Source: Pseudomonas sp. stari2
GTDB taxonomy: Bacteria; Pseudomonadota; Gammaproteobacteria; Pseudomonadales; Pseudomonadaceae
Assembly (NCBI RefSeq): GCF_040760005.1
Contig: NZ_CP099760.1
Location: 3,653,501 to 3,717,500, forward strand
DNA length: 64,000 nucleotides
Direction: 5' to 3'
Shown here: piece by piece, positions 35,945 to 42,448 of the stretch
How positions within the stretch are numbered: the first letter of the stretch is position 1
How the letters are laid out: each line of letters starts with the position of its first letter
Made by a program: the position numbers and the translations under genes
Notes under the pieces: generated by a model
Told to the model about the DNA's origin: nothing
What the model saw: only the letters and a program-made list of their open reading frames with translations
Database searches by the model: none

Positions 35945-36010
35945 CTGTGGGAACGAGGCTTCTAGAGATTGCGCGATCTGGCGCAATCTCTAGAAGCCTC
36001 GTTCCCACAG
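35945..36010. repeat. 30-bp perfect inverted repeat with 6-nt loop
   Basis: The arms 35945-35974 and 35981-36010 are exact reverse complements, separated by GATCTG. The outer ends read CTGTGGGAACGAGG and CCTCGTTCCCACAG, which is REP-like. It starts 35 nt upstream of the reductase ATG and so probably lies in that gene's 5' leader or promoter. Confidence 0.85.
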
Positions 36011-36183
36011 ATTCCTGAAAGCACTATGACGTTGCAGCGCAGCCCGTTACAGATTCACCTGAACGCATAAAAACCGTATCAGGGCGCGGCAGATGGCCGC
36101 AGGCAGCGCCTGGATCTGATCCGCATAAATGAACAATTCCTGAGCCTGTTTTGTTTCTGGCGGGGTTTCTACAGTGCAGCTCG

Positions 36184-36205
36184 TGCCAGACCGGGTGGCC
36201 TGGCA
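36184..36205. promoter_or_regulatory. imperfect palindrome with TGCCA/TGGCA half-sites
   Basis: TGCCAGACC-GGGT-GGCCTGGCA has 8 of 9 pairs matching and lies 28 nt before the ccoN ATG. It shares the TGCCA and TGGCA half-sites of the perfect palindrome upstream of the MocR gene, but with a shorter span (22 against 26 nt). It is a candidate second site for that regulator; speculative. Confidence 0.35.
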
Positions 36206-36233
36206 AGACTTTGCAACCGTGGAAGAATTGACC

Positions 36234-37661
36234 ATGAGCACAGCAACAATCGGACAGGCTTATAACTACAAGGTCGTCCGCCAATTCGTCATCGCGACTG
36301 TTTTCTGGGGTGTCGTGGGCATGGCGATGGGGGTATGGATCGCCTCGCAACTAGTATGGCCGGACATGAATCTGGACTTGCCGTGGACGACCTTCGGCCG
36401 CTTGCGACCGTTGCACACCAGCCTGGTGATTTTCGGTTTCGCCGGTAGCGCGCAATTCGCCGCCAGCTACTACGCGGTGCAGCGTACCTGCCAGGTGCGG
36501 CTGTATTCGGACAAACTCGCCGCCTTCACCTTCTGGGGCTGGCAATCGGTGATCGTGATCATGCTGGTCACCCTGCCGATGGGCTTCACCACCACCAAGG
36601 AATACGCCGAGATCGAATTCTCCGGCGCGGTGTGGATGGCGGTGGTCTGGGTCGCGTACGCCATCGTGTTCTTCACCACGGTGGTGCAACGCAAGACCAA
36701 ACATATCTACGTCGGCAACTGGTTCTTCGGCGCGTTCATCCTGGTGATCGCCATGCTGCACGTGGTCAATCACCTGTCGATTCCAGTGGACTGGTTCAAA
36801 TCCTACCCGGTGTATTCCGGCGCCACCGACGCCATGGTGCAGTGGTGGTACGGGCATAACGCAGTGGGGTTCTTCCTGACTACTGGCTTCCTCGGGATGA
36901 TGTATTACTTCGTGCCCAAGCAGGTCAATCGGCCGGTCTATTCGTACCGGTTGTCGATCGTGCACTTCTGGGCCCTGATCACCCTGTACATCTGGGCCGG
37001 CCCTCACCATTTGCACTACACCGCGCTGCCGGACTGGGCGCAGTCGCTGGGTATGGCGATGTCGCTGATCCTGCTGGCGCCGAGCTGGGGCGGGATGATC
37101 AACGGGATGATGACGCTGTCCGGCGCCTGGCATCAGCTGCGCACCGACCCGATCCTGCGCTTCCTCGTCCTGTCGCTGGCGTTCTACGGCATGTCGACGT
37201 TCGAAGGCCCGATGATGGCGATCAAGACCGTCAACGCCCTCTCCCACTACACCGACTGGACCATCGGCCACGTACACGCCGGCGCCCTCGGCTGGGTGGC
37301 GATGATCACCTTCGGTGCGACTTACCACATGGTGCCCAAGGTCTTCGGCCGCGAACGGATGCACAGCACGCCGCTGATCAATCTGCACTTCTGGCTGGCG
37401 ACCATCGGCACTGTGTTGTACATCGCTTCGATGTGGGTCAACGGCATCACTCAGGGCCTGATGTGGCGGGCGATCAACGAAGACGGCACGCTGACCTACT
37501 CGTTTGTCGAAGCGCTGCAGGCCAGTCATCCGGGGTTTGTCGTGCGCTTTGCCGGCGGGGTGTTCTTCCTGACGGGCATGTTGCTGATGGCCTACAACGT
37601 ATGGCGCACGGTGCGGGTGGCGGACGTTGCGATTGCCCACCGTGAAGCGCAGATCGCCTGA
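36234..37661 (+). CDS. ccoN: orphan cbb3-type cytochrome c oxidase subunit CcoN
   Basis: A 475-residue twelve-helix catalytic subunit of the cbb3 heme-copper oxidase. Heme and CuB ligands are visible: [16 protein letters not shown] (low-spin heme His), [18 protein letters not shown] and GPHHLHYT (CuB His), and [17 protein letters not shown] (high-spin and low-spin heme His). ATG 36234 gives [23 protein letters not shown], a normal start; the frame is open 20 codons further upstream without a ribosome site. No ccoO or ccoP follows, so this isoform must assemble with CcoO/CcoP encoded elsewhere. In P. aeruginosa the comparable orphan CcoN4 supports respiration when cyanide is made. Only a 73-residue protein is co-transcribed. 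Confidence 0.95.
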   Translation: MSTATIGQAYNYKVVRQFVIATVFWGVVGMAMGVWIASQLVWPDMNLDLPWTTFGRLRPLHTSLVIFGFAGSAQFAASYYAVQRTCQVRLYSDKLAAFTFWGWQSVIVIMLVTLPMGFTTTKEYAEIEFSGAVWMAVVWVAYAIVFFTTVVQRKTKHIYVGNWFFGAFILVIAMLHVVNHLSIPVDWFKSYPVYSGATDAMVQWWYGHNAVGFFLTTGFLGMMYYFVPKQVNRPVYSYRLSIVHFWALITLYIWAGPHHLHYTALPDWAQSLGMAMSLILLAPSWGGMINGMMTLSGAWHQLRTDPILRFLVLSLAFYGMSTFEGPMMAIKTVNALSHYTDWTIGHVHAGALGWVAMITFGATYHMVPKVFGRERMHSTPLINLHFWLATIGTVLYIASMWVNGITQGLMWRAINEDGTLTYSFVEALQASHPGFVVRFAGGVFFLTGMLLMAYNVWRTVRVADVAIAHREAQIA

Positions 37662-37676
37662 TCAAGGGAGCCGGTC

Positions 37677-37898
37677 ATGTTCGATGTTTTCTTGAATGTG
37701 TTGGGTGTGGTGTTCTTGTGGCTGGCGGTGGAGTACTGCTTGCGCCATGAGACGACCGAGAGCCTGGATGACGCAAGTCTGACGCCGTTTGCCGATGATC
37801 CGGAGGTGGCGCGGCGGGTTGAGCTGGCCACTGGCAAGACCGTGAAAGCGGTGGCGCCGGAAACGGCGAAGCCGGGCTGGATCAATCTCGACATGTAG
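37677..37898 (+). CDS. small single-helix partner of orphan CcoN
   Basis: A 73-residue protein encoded 15 nt after ccoN, preceded by AAGGGAGCCGGTC. Residues 2-20 (FDVFLNVLGVVFLWLAVEY) form one transmembrane helix; the remainder is soluble and acidic, ending GWINLDM. The size and one-helix layout recall CcoQ or CcoM-type oxidase accessory peptides, though no clear CcoQ signature is present. In P. aeruginosa PA4134 occupies the same position after ccoN4. The function is unknown; stabilisation of the alternative oxidase is a reasonable guess. Confidence 0.75.
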   Translation: MFDVFLNVLGVVFLWLAVEYCLRHETTESLDDASLTPFADDPEVARRVELATGKTVKAVAPETAKPGWINLDM

Positions 37899-37920
37899 CC
37901 GCAAATGGCTGTCCACTGTT

Positions 37921-37949
37921 GATCGTTCCCACTCCGCGTGGGAACGATC
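37921..37949. repeat. REP-type palindrome between convergent genes
   Basis: GATCGTTCCCA (37921-37931) and TGGGAACGATC (37939-37949) are perfectly inverted around CTCCGCG. It is located between the stop of the CcoN partner gene and the stop of the convergent acetyltransferase. Confidence 0.75.
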
Positions 37950-37961
37950 TTTCACAGCAAT

Positions 37962-38471
37962 TCAGACCCTGCGCAGACGCGCCATGCTCAGGGTGTCGAC
38001 CCACTGCCCGTCGCGCACGGCGTAATCGCGGAACAGGCCTTCGGTCTCGAAGCCGAACTTGCGATAGAGCCCGATGGCCGCTTCGTTGTCGGCGTACACC
38101 GAAAGCTCGACCCGGTGCAGGTTCATCCAGTTGTCGGCGACGTCCAGCGCCGCTGCCAACAACTTCGAACCGACACCCTTGCCCTGCCACGCCACCGCAA
38201 CGGCCATGCCGACACTGCCGGCGTGGCTGCGGCGCACACGGGAAAAAGCCTCCAACCCCAGATGACCGATCACCGCACCTTGATGCAACGCCACCAGTTT
38301 CACCATCCGCTCGTTTTCCGGCATCAGTCGTTGACGCCAGATCTCGGCAGACTGAAACGGCATCTGCAACACCTGCCGGGTCACGGCCGGGTCGTTGTAC
38401 AGCGCGGTGACGCCTTCGACGTGGGATTCGCTGAAGCGTTCGAGGTGAATGGCGGGGTTGTGCTCAGGCAT
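37962..38471 (-). CDS. GNAT family N-acetyltransferase
   Basis: A 169-residue GNAT protein. VKLVALHQGAVIGHLGLEAF is strand 3/4, VGMAVAVAWQGKGVGSKLLAAALDVADNW near residues 88-116 includes the acetyl-CoA pyrophosphate loop (QGKGVGS, matching Q/RxxGxG/A), and VELSVYADNEAAIGLYRKFGFETEGLFRDYAVRDGQWVD is the C-terminal half with the Tyr general-acid candidate. The pattern resembles YhhY or RimJ/L-like acetyltransferases acting on amino acids or small amines, but the acceptor is unknown. ATG 38471 has an excellent AGGAGG 8 nt upstream; the frame extends 40 codons further without support. It is convergent with the oxidase pair across a REP element. Confidence 0.88.
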   Translation of the reverse strand: MPEHNPAIHLERFSESHVEGVTALYNDPAVTRQVLQMPFQSAEIWRQRLMPENERMVKLVALHQGAVIGHLGLEAFSRVRRSHAGSVGMAVAVAWQGKGVGSKLLAAALDVADNWMNLHRVELSVYADNEAAIGLYRKFGFETEGLFRDYAVRDGQWVDTLSMARLRRV

Positions 38472-38851
38472 GAAAGATCCCTCCTGGATCAGTGCATGGC
38501 CGGTCACTGTAAACCGCTTTTTCACGGATTCGCCATGCCTGTTTAAAGCCGTTGACCGAAACTTCCGGCAAGCCACAACGCCTTGCGCCATTGCCTACGC
38601 ATCCGCCAGAATCCGCCGGCTTGTGTGCCTTGAGGGCGGGCTCTATCGTTTCCGGGTCGTTGACGAATCAGCGATCGGGTCTCGCAGCCCGCGATCTCTA
38701 GACGCACAACACCCTCCAGTTTTATGGCGGCTGTACGTGGGAGACCTTCGGGTCTGCCGGTTCTAGAGTCCCGGTCTGCGACCCGCGTATAGCTGCCACC
38801 TCTTCGTATCGCAGCGAATCGTGGCGGCTCCATGACTCTGGGGATTCAATC
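38472..38851. other. 380-nt intergenic region carrying a structured leader
   Basis: There is no protein gene. The left ~160 nt should contain the acetyltransferase promoter on the minus strand and the promoter of the plus-strand leader; no convincing -35/-10 pair stands out. The right part is the structured RNA described at 38724-38834, running into the DUF6124 gene. Confidence 0.6.
38724..38834 (+). ncRNA. three-way-junction RNA leader, C4-antisense-like
   Basis: A 16-bp closing stem pairs 38726-38741 with 38782-38797 (three G-U pairs). Inside it are a hairpin AGACC-TTCG-GGTCT (38742-38755) with a UUCG tetraloop and a second with CCGG arms (38757-38760, 38771-38774). Downstream, GTGGCGGCT (38821-38829) can pair with AGCTGCCAC (38791-38799), which is mutually exclusive with the base of the closing stem. 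The target lies about 10 nt before the ribosome site of the DUF6124 gene. The layout recalls the C4 antisense RNA of phages P1/P7 (Rfam C4 family) from memory. Confidence 0.55.
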
Positions 38852-39223
38852 ATGATCAAACCAACGCCAAACCCACCCGAAACCGACACGACCTCGCCCT
38901 ACGAAACCCTCGACTCAAAGAAATTCCACGAAGCCGCCGACCGCGCCCTCGATCACTACCTCAATCCGTTCCACCCCAGAAAACCGCTGCTCAAACCCAA
39001 CACCCGCTACCTCATCGCCCCCGGTACCCCAAACGAAGAACTGCTGGCCGACGCCTGCGAAACCCTGACCTCGGCCAAAACCATGGCCAGCGACTTCGCC
39101 GGGATGATCGATGCGCCGCAGCGGCATGTGCTGTTGGGGATTGCGCAACTGATCATGCTGGGGGAGCTGGCGGTGAATCGGGTGCTGGATAACCTGGACA
39201 CGGCGGCTGAAGCCCGGCCCTGA
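38852..39223 (+). CDS. DUF6124 family protein (formerly DUF3077)
   Basis: A 123-residue soluble protein starting MIKPTPNPPETDTTSPYETLDSKKFHEAADRALDHYL, followed by a short variable Pro/Lys stretch and a helical second half: ELLADACETLTSAKTMASDFAGMIDAPQRHVLLGIAQLIMLGELAVNRVLDNLD. This is the layout of the DUF6124/DUF3077 family found in many copies in pseudomonads. The function is unknown; no catalytic motif or membrane segment is visible. The start ATG 38852 follows GGGGATTCAATC. The gene is preceded by a complex RNA structure that can pair just upstream of its ribosome site, suggesting post-transcriptional control. Confidence 0.8.
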   Translation: MIKPTPNPPETDTTSPYETLDSKKFHEAADRALDHYLNPFHPRKPLLKPNTRYLIAPGTPNEELLADACETLTSAKTMASDFAGMIDAPQRHVLLGIAQLIMLGELAVNRVLDNLDTAAEARP

Positions 39224-39229
39224 TCGACC

Positions 39230-39277
39230 AGATCGTTCCCACGCTCCGCGTTCCTACGCAGAGCGTGGGAACGATCT
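39230..39277. repeat. REP-type palindrome, 17-bp arms
   Basis: AGATCGTTCCCACGCTC (39230-39246) is the exact reverse complement of GAGCGTGGGAACGATCT (39261-39277), with a 14-nt loop. It sits between the convergent DUF6124 and LysR genes and is the longest perfect member of this REP family in the window. Confidence 0.8.
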
Positions 39278-39291
39278 GAAAACCTACGTGG

Positions 39292-40269
39292 TTATTCAAA
39301 CCACTCCTGCCGCTCATTGAACGTGCGTTGAATCAACTCAACCAAGGTCTGCACCTCCCCAACCGCCTGCGATTCACTGTTCACCGCCAGCCACACCTGC
39401 AACCGCATCGCCTCCTCAAACAACCCCGGCAACGCCACCAACCCGCGATCAAACCGGCTCATGTACATCGGCAACAACCCGATGCACGCACTGCAACGAA
39501 TCATCTCCAGCATCAGTTCATAAGACTGCATCTGCACCACGCCAGCCAAGCGCTGTTCGACCAGTTCATTCCACGGCCGGAAGCTGTCGATCTGCCGGTC
39601 ATGCTGCCATTGCACCAGCATGAAATCGGCAAGGTCGTCCGGGCTTTCGGGGCGTGCAGTTACGCGGGAGTAGCGTTTGGCAATGTGCGGCTGGTATTCC
39701 AGTTGCGCGAGGCGTTGCGGTTCGCTGGTGGCGAAGGTCGGGCCCGGATGCGGGGTTTCGCCGTGGGCGAGCCACAGCACGATGTCGGCACTGACCGCGC
39801 GCAGGGCCAGTTCGCTGTCGAGGGCGATGATTTCCAGGCGCACGCTGGCGTTGCGGCGCAGCAGTGCGATGAGGTCGCGGCCGAGGATGTCGTGCAGGAT
39901 CGATTCGGCGACGGCCAGCCTGATCAGGGGTTGCTCGATCACCGGCAGTTTGCGTTCGTGAGCCAGGGCCACCAGTTGCGCCTGCAATTGCTGACCTTCG
40001 CGGGTCAGCGTCAAGGCACTGCCCTGAAAGCTGAACAGCGCGCATTGCAGTTGCTGTTCGAGTTGCGCCAGTTGCTTGCGCAGCAGGGTCGAACGCACGT
40101 TGAGGCTGCGGGCGGCCTGCATGAAGCAGCCGCAGCGGGCGCTGACCAGAAAGTATTGCGCGATTTCGCCCTCGATCTTCGCAACCTGCGCCAGCCAGGG
40201 TTCGGCCTTTTCCTGCGGCCAGCGAAAATCGGGGCTGCCCTGTCGTCCTGCGGGTTCGGTGAATGACAT
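39292..40269 (-). CDS. LysR-type transcriptional regulator with N-terminal extension
   Basis: A 325-residue LysR protein. Its helix-turn-helix, IAQYFLVSARCGCFMQAARSLNVRSTLLRKQLAQLEQQLQCALFSF, begins only at about residue 36, after a charged 35-residue extension (MSFTEPAGRQGSPDFRWPQEK...). GSALTLTREGQQLQAQ is the linker entry and the remainder is the periplasmic-binding-protein-like effector domain, with LPVIEQPLIRLAVAESILHDIL and CIGLLPMYMSRFDRGLVALPGL. ATG 40269 was chosen because GGGAG lies 7 nt upstream. It is transcribed in the same direction as, and just downstream of, the TonB/TpsB cluster; in P. aeruginosa a LysR gene (PA0701) also borders the corresponding locus. The target genes are not known. 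Confidence 0.85.
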   Translation of the reverse strand: MSFTEPAGRQGSPDFRWPQEKAEPWLAQVAKIEGEIAQYFLVSARCGCFMQAARSLNVRSTLLRKQLAQLEQQLQCALFSFQGSALTLTREGQQLQAQLVALAHERKLPVIEQPLIRLAVAESILHDILGRDLIALLRRNASVRLEIIALDSELALRAVSADIVLWLAHGETPHPGPTFATSEPQRLAQLEYQPHIAKRYSRVTARPESPDDLADFMLVQWQHDRQIDSFRPWNELVEQRLAGVVQMQSYELMLEMIRCSACIGLLPMYMSRFDRGLVALPGLFEEAMRLQVWLAVNSESQAVGEVQTLVELIQRTFNERQEWFE

Positions 40270-40360
40270 CGATGACTCCCTGTCGATCTTTGTTTTGGTG
40301 TGCCGCAAGCCAATTTTCTGAATCCAGTGATTTCCCTGTGGGACTTCGGTGATGCTGAAA

Positions 40361-41308
40361 TCAGCGTTTTTCCTCCAGCACCTTGTTGAGTTCCGCCCCG
40401 TCGATGCTCAGGGTCGCGGTATTGAGCATGCCGTCCAGGTACGCCTGGGCGATCTGTTCCTGACGCTGGGCACGCAAGGCCTGAGTCAGTTGGTCGCGCA
40501 GCTCGTCGAGGGTCGCGGTGCGGGCCGGTTGTTGCTCGGTGAGTTTGATCACGTGAAAACCGGCGCTGCTTTGAACAGGATCGGAAACCGCGCCAACTTT
40601 CAGTCGCGCCACCGCGCCACGCACTTCCGGTACCAGTTGCTGCAATGGTTGCAGGCCGGTATCGCCGCCGCGCTCGGCCGTGAGGCGATCCTGGGAAAAC
40701 TCTTTGGCCAACGCCGCGAATTCCGCCGGAGTTGCCTGGGCTTTCTTGCTCAGATCCGCAGCCTGCTTACGCACCGCATCAAGGTTCTGCGGCTCATTCA
40801 CGCCGAGGAAAATCTGGCTGACCCGATACAGCGCTGGCGTCTGCCAATTGGCCTTGCCCGCGTCATAGGCCTGCTGCAACTCGGCGGCGCTCGGATAGTC
40901 CGCCGGCACTTTGCTGACCGACTGCAAATAGTCGCGAAACACGATCTGCTCGGTGGCCGCACGAGTCTGCCGCACCACGTCCGGACGCTGCGCCCAGCCC
41001 TGGGCGTCGGCCTGTTCCAGCACGGCCTTTTCGGCCAGGCGTGAACGTATCCAGCGCTCCAGTGCCTCACGATTGCCGCGCAATTGTTCGCGGGTCTGCG
41101 GCGGTACGGCGGCCAGCAACGCCTGCAATTCCTCCGGCGTGACCTGCTGATTGCCCAGTCGAGCCACCGCCGGCCCGGCATTCGTCGCGATCACCGGCGC
41201 CGGTTGCTGGGCGGCGACCGGGTCATTGCCCGGCCGCACCACCAGCGCCACGGCCACCACCAACAGCGCCACCGCAGCGGCGCTGATCACCATGGCTGGT
41301 TTCGTCAC
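40361..41308 (-). CDS. periplasmic parvulin-type peptidyl-prolyl isomerase
   Basis: A 315-residue PpiC/SurA-like protein. The N terminus MVISAAAVALLVVAVALVV is a membrane anchor or uncleaved signal. Residues ~50-140 form a SurA_N-like chaperone helix set (RLGNQQVTPEELQALLAAVPPQTREQLRGNREALERWIRSRLAEKAVLE), followed by a parvulin domain: YRVSQIFLGVN, FAALAKEFSQDRLTAERGGDTGLQPLQQLVPEVRGAV and PVQSSAGFHVIKLTEQQPAR. It likely helps fold the outer-membrane or secreted proteins of the neighbouring cluster. The start ATG 41308 overlaps the YbjN-family stop. Last gene of the 49423-40361 operon; the P. aeruginosa PA0699 gene is the analogue from memory. Confidence 0.88.
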   Translation of the reverse strand: MTKPAMVISAAAVALLVVAVALVVRPGNDPVAAQQPAPVIATNAGPAVARLGNQQVTPEELQALLAAVPPQTREQLRGNREALERWIRSRLAEKAVLEQADAQGWAQRPDVVRQTRAATEQIVFRDYLQSVSKVPADYPSAAELQQAYDAGKANWQTPALYRVSQIFLGVNEPQNLDAVRKQAADLSKKAQATPAEFAALAKEFSQDRLTAERGGDTGLQPLQQLVPEVRGAVARLKVGAVSDPVQSSAGFHVIKLTEQQPARTATLDELRDQLTQALRAQRQEQIAQAYLDGMLNTATLSIDGAELNKVLEEKR

Positions 41309-41772
41309 AGCGCGACTTCCTCTTGCTCAACCTTTGGAGCCTGGGCGGCAGCGGTGTTCTGGGTGAAGTCACGCAGGTAAACGATGAATTCCTGCAACAG
41401 GCGATCCCAGAGTTCCAGATTGCCGCGCAGGTAATCGCCGCTGACGCCAGCGGCCACCACCACATCCATTTCCATCACCAGAAACTCGCCCTGCAATGAC
41501 AAACGGGCAAAGCGGCGGGTCGCGTTCCACTGCTCGGCCACACCCGCCGGCAGCTCACCCTGCACGCGCAGTGCACAGCTGAAGGTGAAGTCGAGGTAGC
41601 TGCCCTGCTCCGCCACCGCCGGGTTGCCGAAACGCACCGCGTAACCGATGCCCTGACTGGCGCTGAGCAACTGGACGATGCCGTTCTGTTCGGTCTGGTT
41701 GACGCGATAACCGGCGGCTTGCAGGACTTCGGTCAGAGATTGCGGGGATACGTGGGAGATCAATTGAGTCAT
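41305..41772 (-). CDS. YbjN domain-containing protein
   Basis: A 155-residue cytoplasmic protein with the fold pattern of YbjN and type III secretion chaperone-like proteins: HVSPQSLTEVLQAAGYRVNQTEQNGIVQLLSASQGIGYAVRFGNPA, then YLDFTFSCALRVQG, WNATRRFARLSLQGEFLVMEMDVVVAAGVSGDYLRGNLELWDRLLQEFIVYL. YbjN proteins are associated with stress and surface traits; the molecular role is unknown. ATG 41772 was chosen over 41790 because GGAAG lies 7 nt upstream of it. It is coupled to the parvulin gene by a 4-nt overlap and is 29 nt downstream of the coiled-coil protein gene. Confidence 0.75.
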   Translation of the reverse strand: MTQLISHVSPQSLTEVLQAAGYRVNQTEQNGIVQLLSASQGIGYAVRFGNPAVAEQGSYLDFTFSCALRVQGELPAGVAEQWNATRRFARLSLQGEFLVMEMDVVVAAGVSGDYLRGNLELWDRLLQEFIVYLRDFTQNTAAAQAPKVEQEEVAL

Positions 41773-41801
41773 TACTTCTTCCTTGTCCATGAGTCTTTTA
41801 A

Positions 41802-42431
41802 TCAGTGCGCGATCGCGGCTTGCGGCGCATCGAATTGAGTCTTGTACAGGTCATCGCCGAAGCCCTGAGCCAGTTCATCGAACTTGACCCGGGCGCTGCC
41901 GGCGAAGGGCTGGCGGATCTTCATCACCTCGGCCACATCTATGTTTTCGTAGGCAGTTAGGATCTGCTTGGCCACGCCGTACATTTGCTGATTCTTGACC
42001 GAACATTGCTGCACTTGTGTGTCACGTTCGGCCAATTGCGCTTGAAGCTTAGACCGTTCTGCCTCTTTGGCACGGGCCAGGACCAATAGCTCTTCGTAGG
42101 CCTTCTTGAACTTGCCGGTCTGTTCGTTACTGGCCGCGACTTGCGCCTGGGCCTGGCTGTGCAGGCTTTGCTGCTGCCCGGCCAGTTGCTCGGCGAGGCC
42201 TTTGGCCTTGGCCAGTTCGGCGGTCAATTGCTTGATTTGCGCCTGGGCACCCTTGGCCTCATTCTGCGCCGCCAGTTGCGCGGCGCTGGCCTGAGCCTGC
42301 TGGCTTTGCAGGGTTTGCAGTTGCTGGGTGGTGCTGCGCAATTGCGTGCGCAGGCGTTCTTCCATGCCTTCGGCGCTCGCCCCGGTGGCGATCAACATCC
42401 CGAGTCCAAGCCATAAAAAGCGGATTTTCAT
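41802..42431 (-). CDS. exported coiled-coil protein
   Basis: A 209-residue protein with a clean signal peptide (MKIRFLWLGLGMLIATGASAEG, cleavage after ASA). Residues ~24-140 are an almost uninterrupted Gln/Ala-rich coiled coil (RTQLRSTTQQLQTLQSQQAQ, then QIKQLTAELAKAKGLAEQLA), followed by a short globular tail (MYGVAKQILTAYENIDVAEVMKIRQPFAGSARVKFDELAQGF). Conserved Cys occurs once (QQCSVKNQ). It is predicted to be periplasmic and oligomeric. I do not recognise a named family; it occupies the position of PA0697-like genes in the pdt locus. A spacer or scaffold role between ExbBD-TonB and the outer membrane is speculation from shape and neighbours. It starts 17 nt after the porin stop. Confidence 0.78.
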   Translation of the reverse strand: MKIRFLWLGLGMLIATGASAEGMEERLRTQLRSTTQQLQTLQSQQAQASAAQLAAQNEAKGAQAQIKQLTAELAKAKGLAEQLAGQQQSLHSQAQAQVAASNEQTGKFKKAYEELLVLARAKEAERSKLQAQLAERDTQVQQCSVKNQQMYGVAKQILTAYENIDVAEVMKIRQPFAGSARVKFDELAQGFGDDLYKTQFDAPQAAIAH

Positions 42432-42448
42432 AACCCTCTCCCGGCGCC

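Larger units (their letters stand above)
35911..36233. other. divergent regulatory region between reductase and ccoN
   Basis: These 323 nt hold no gene. They contain a 30-bp perfect palindrome (35945-36010), an AT-richer stretch from about 36055 to 36170, and an imperfect palindrome near ccoN (36184-36205). No FNR/ANR box of the TTGAT-N4-ATCAA type was found by eye. Promoters for both directions must lie here. Confidence 0.6.
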
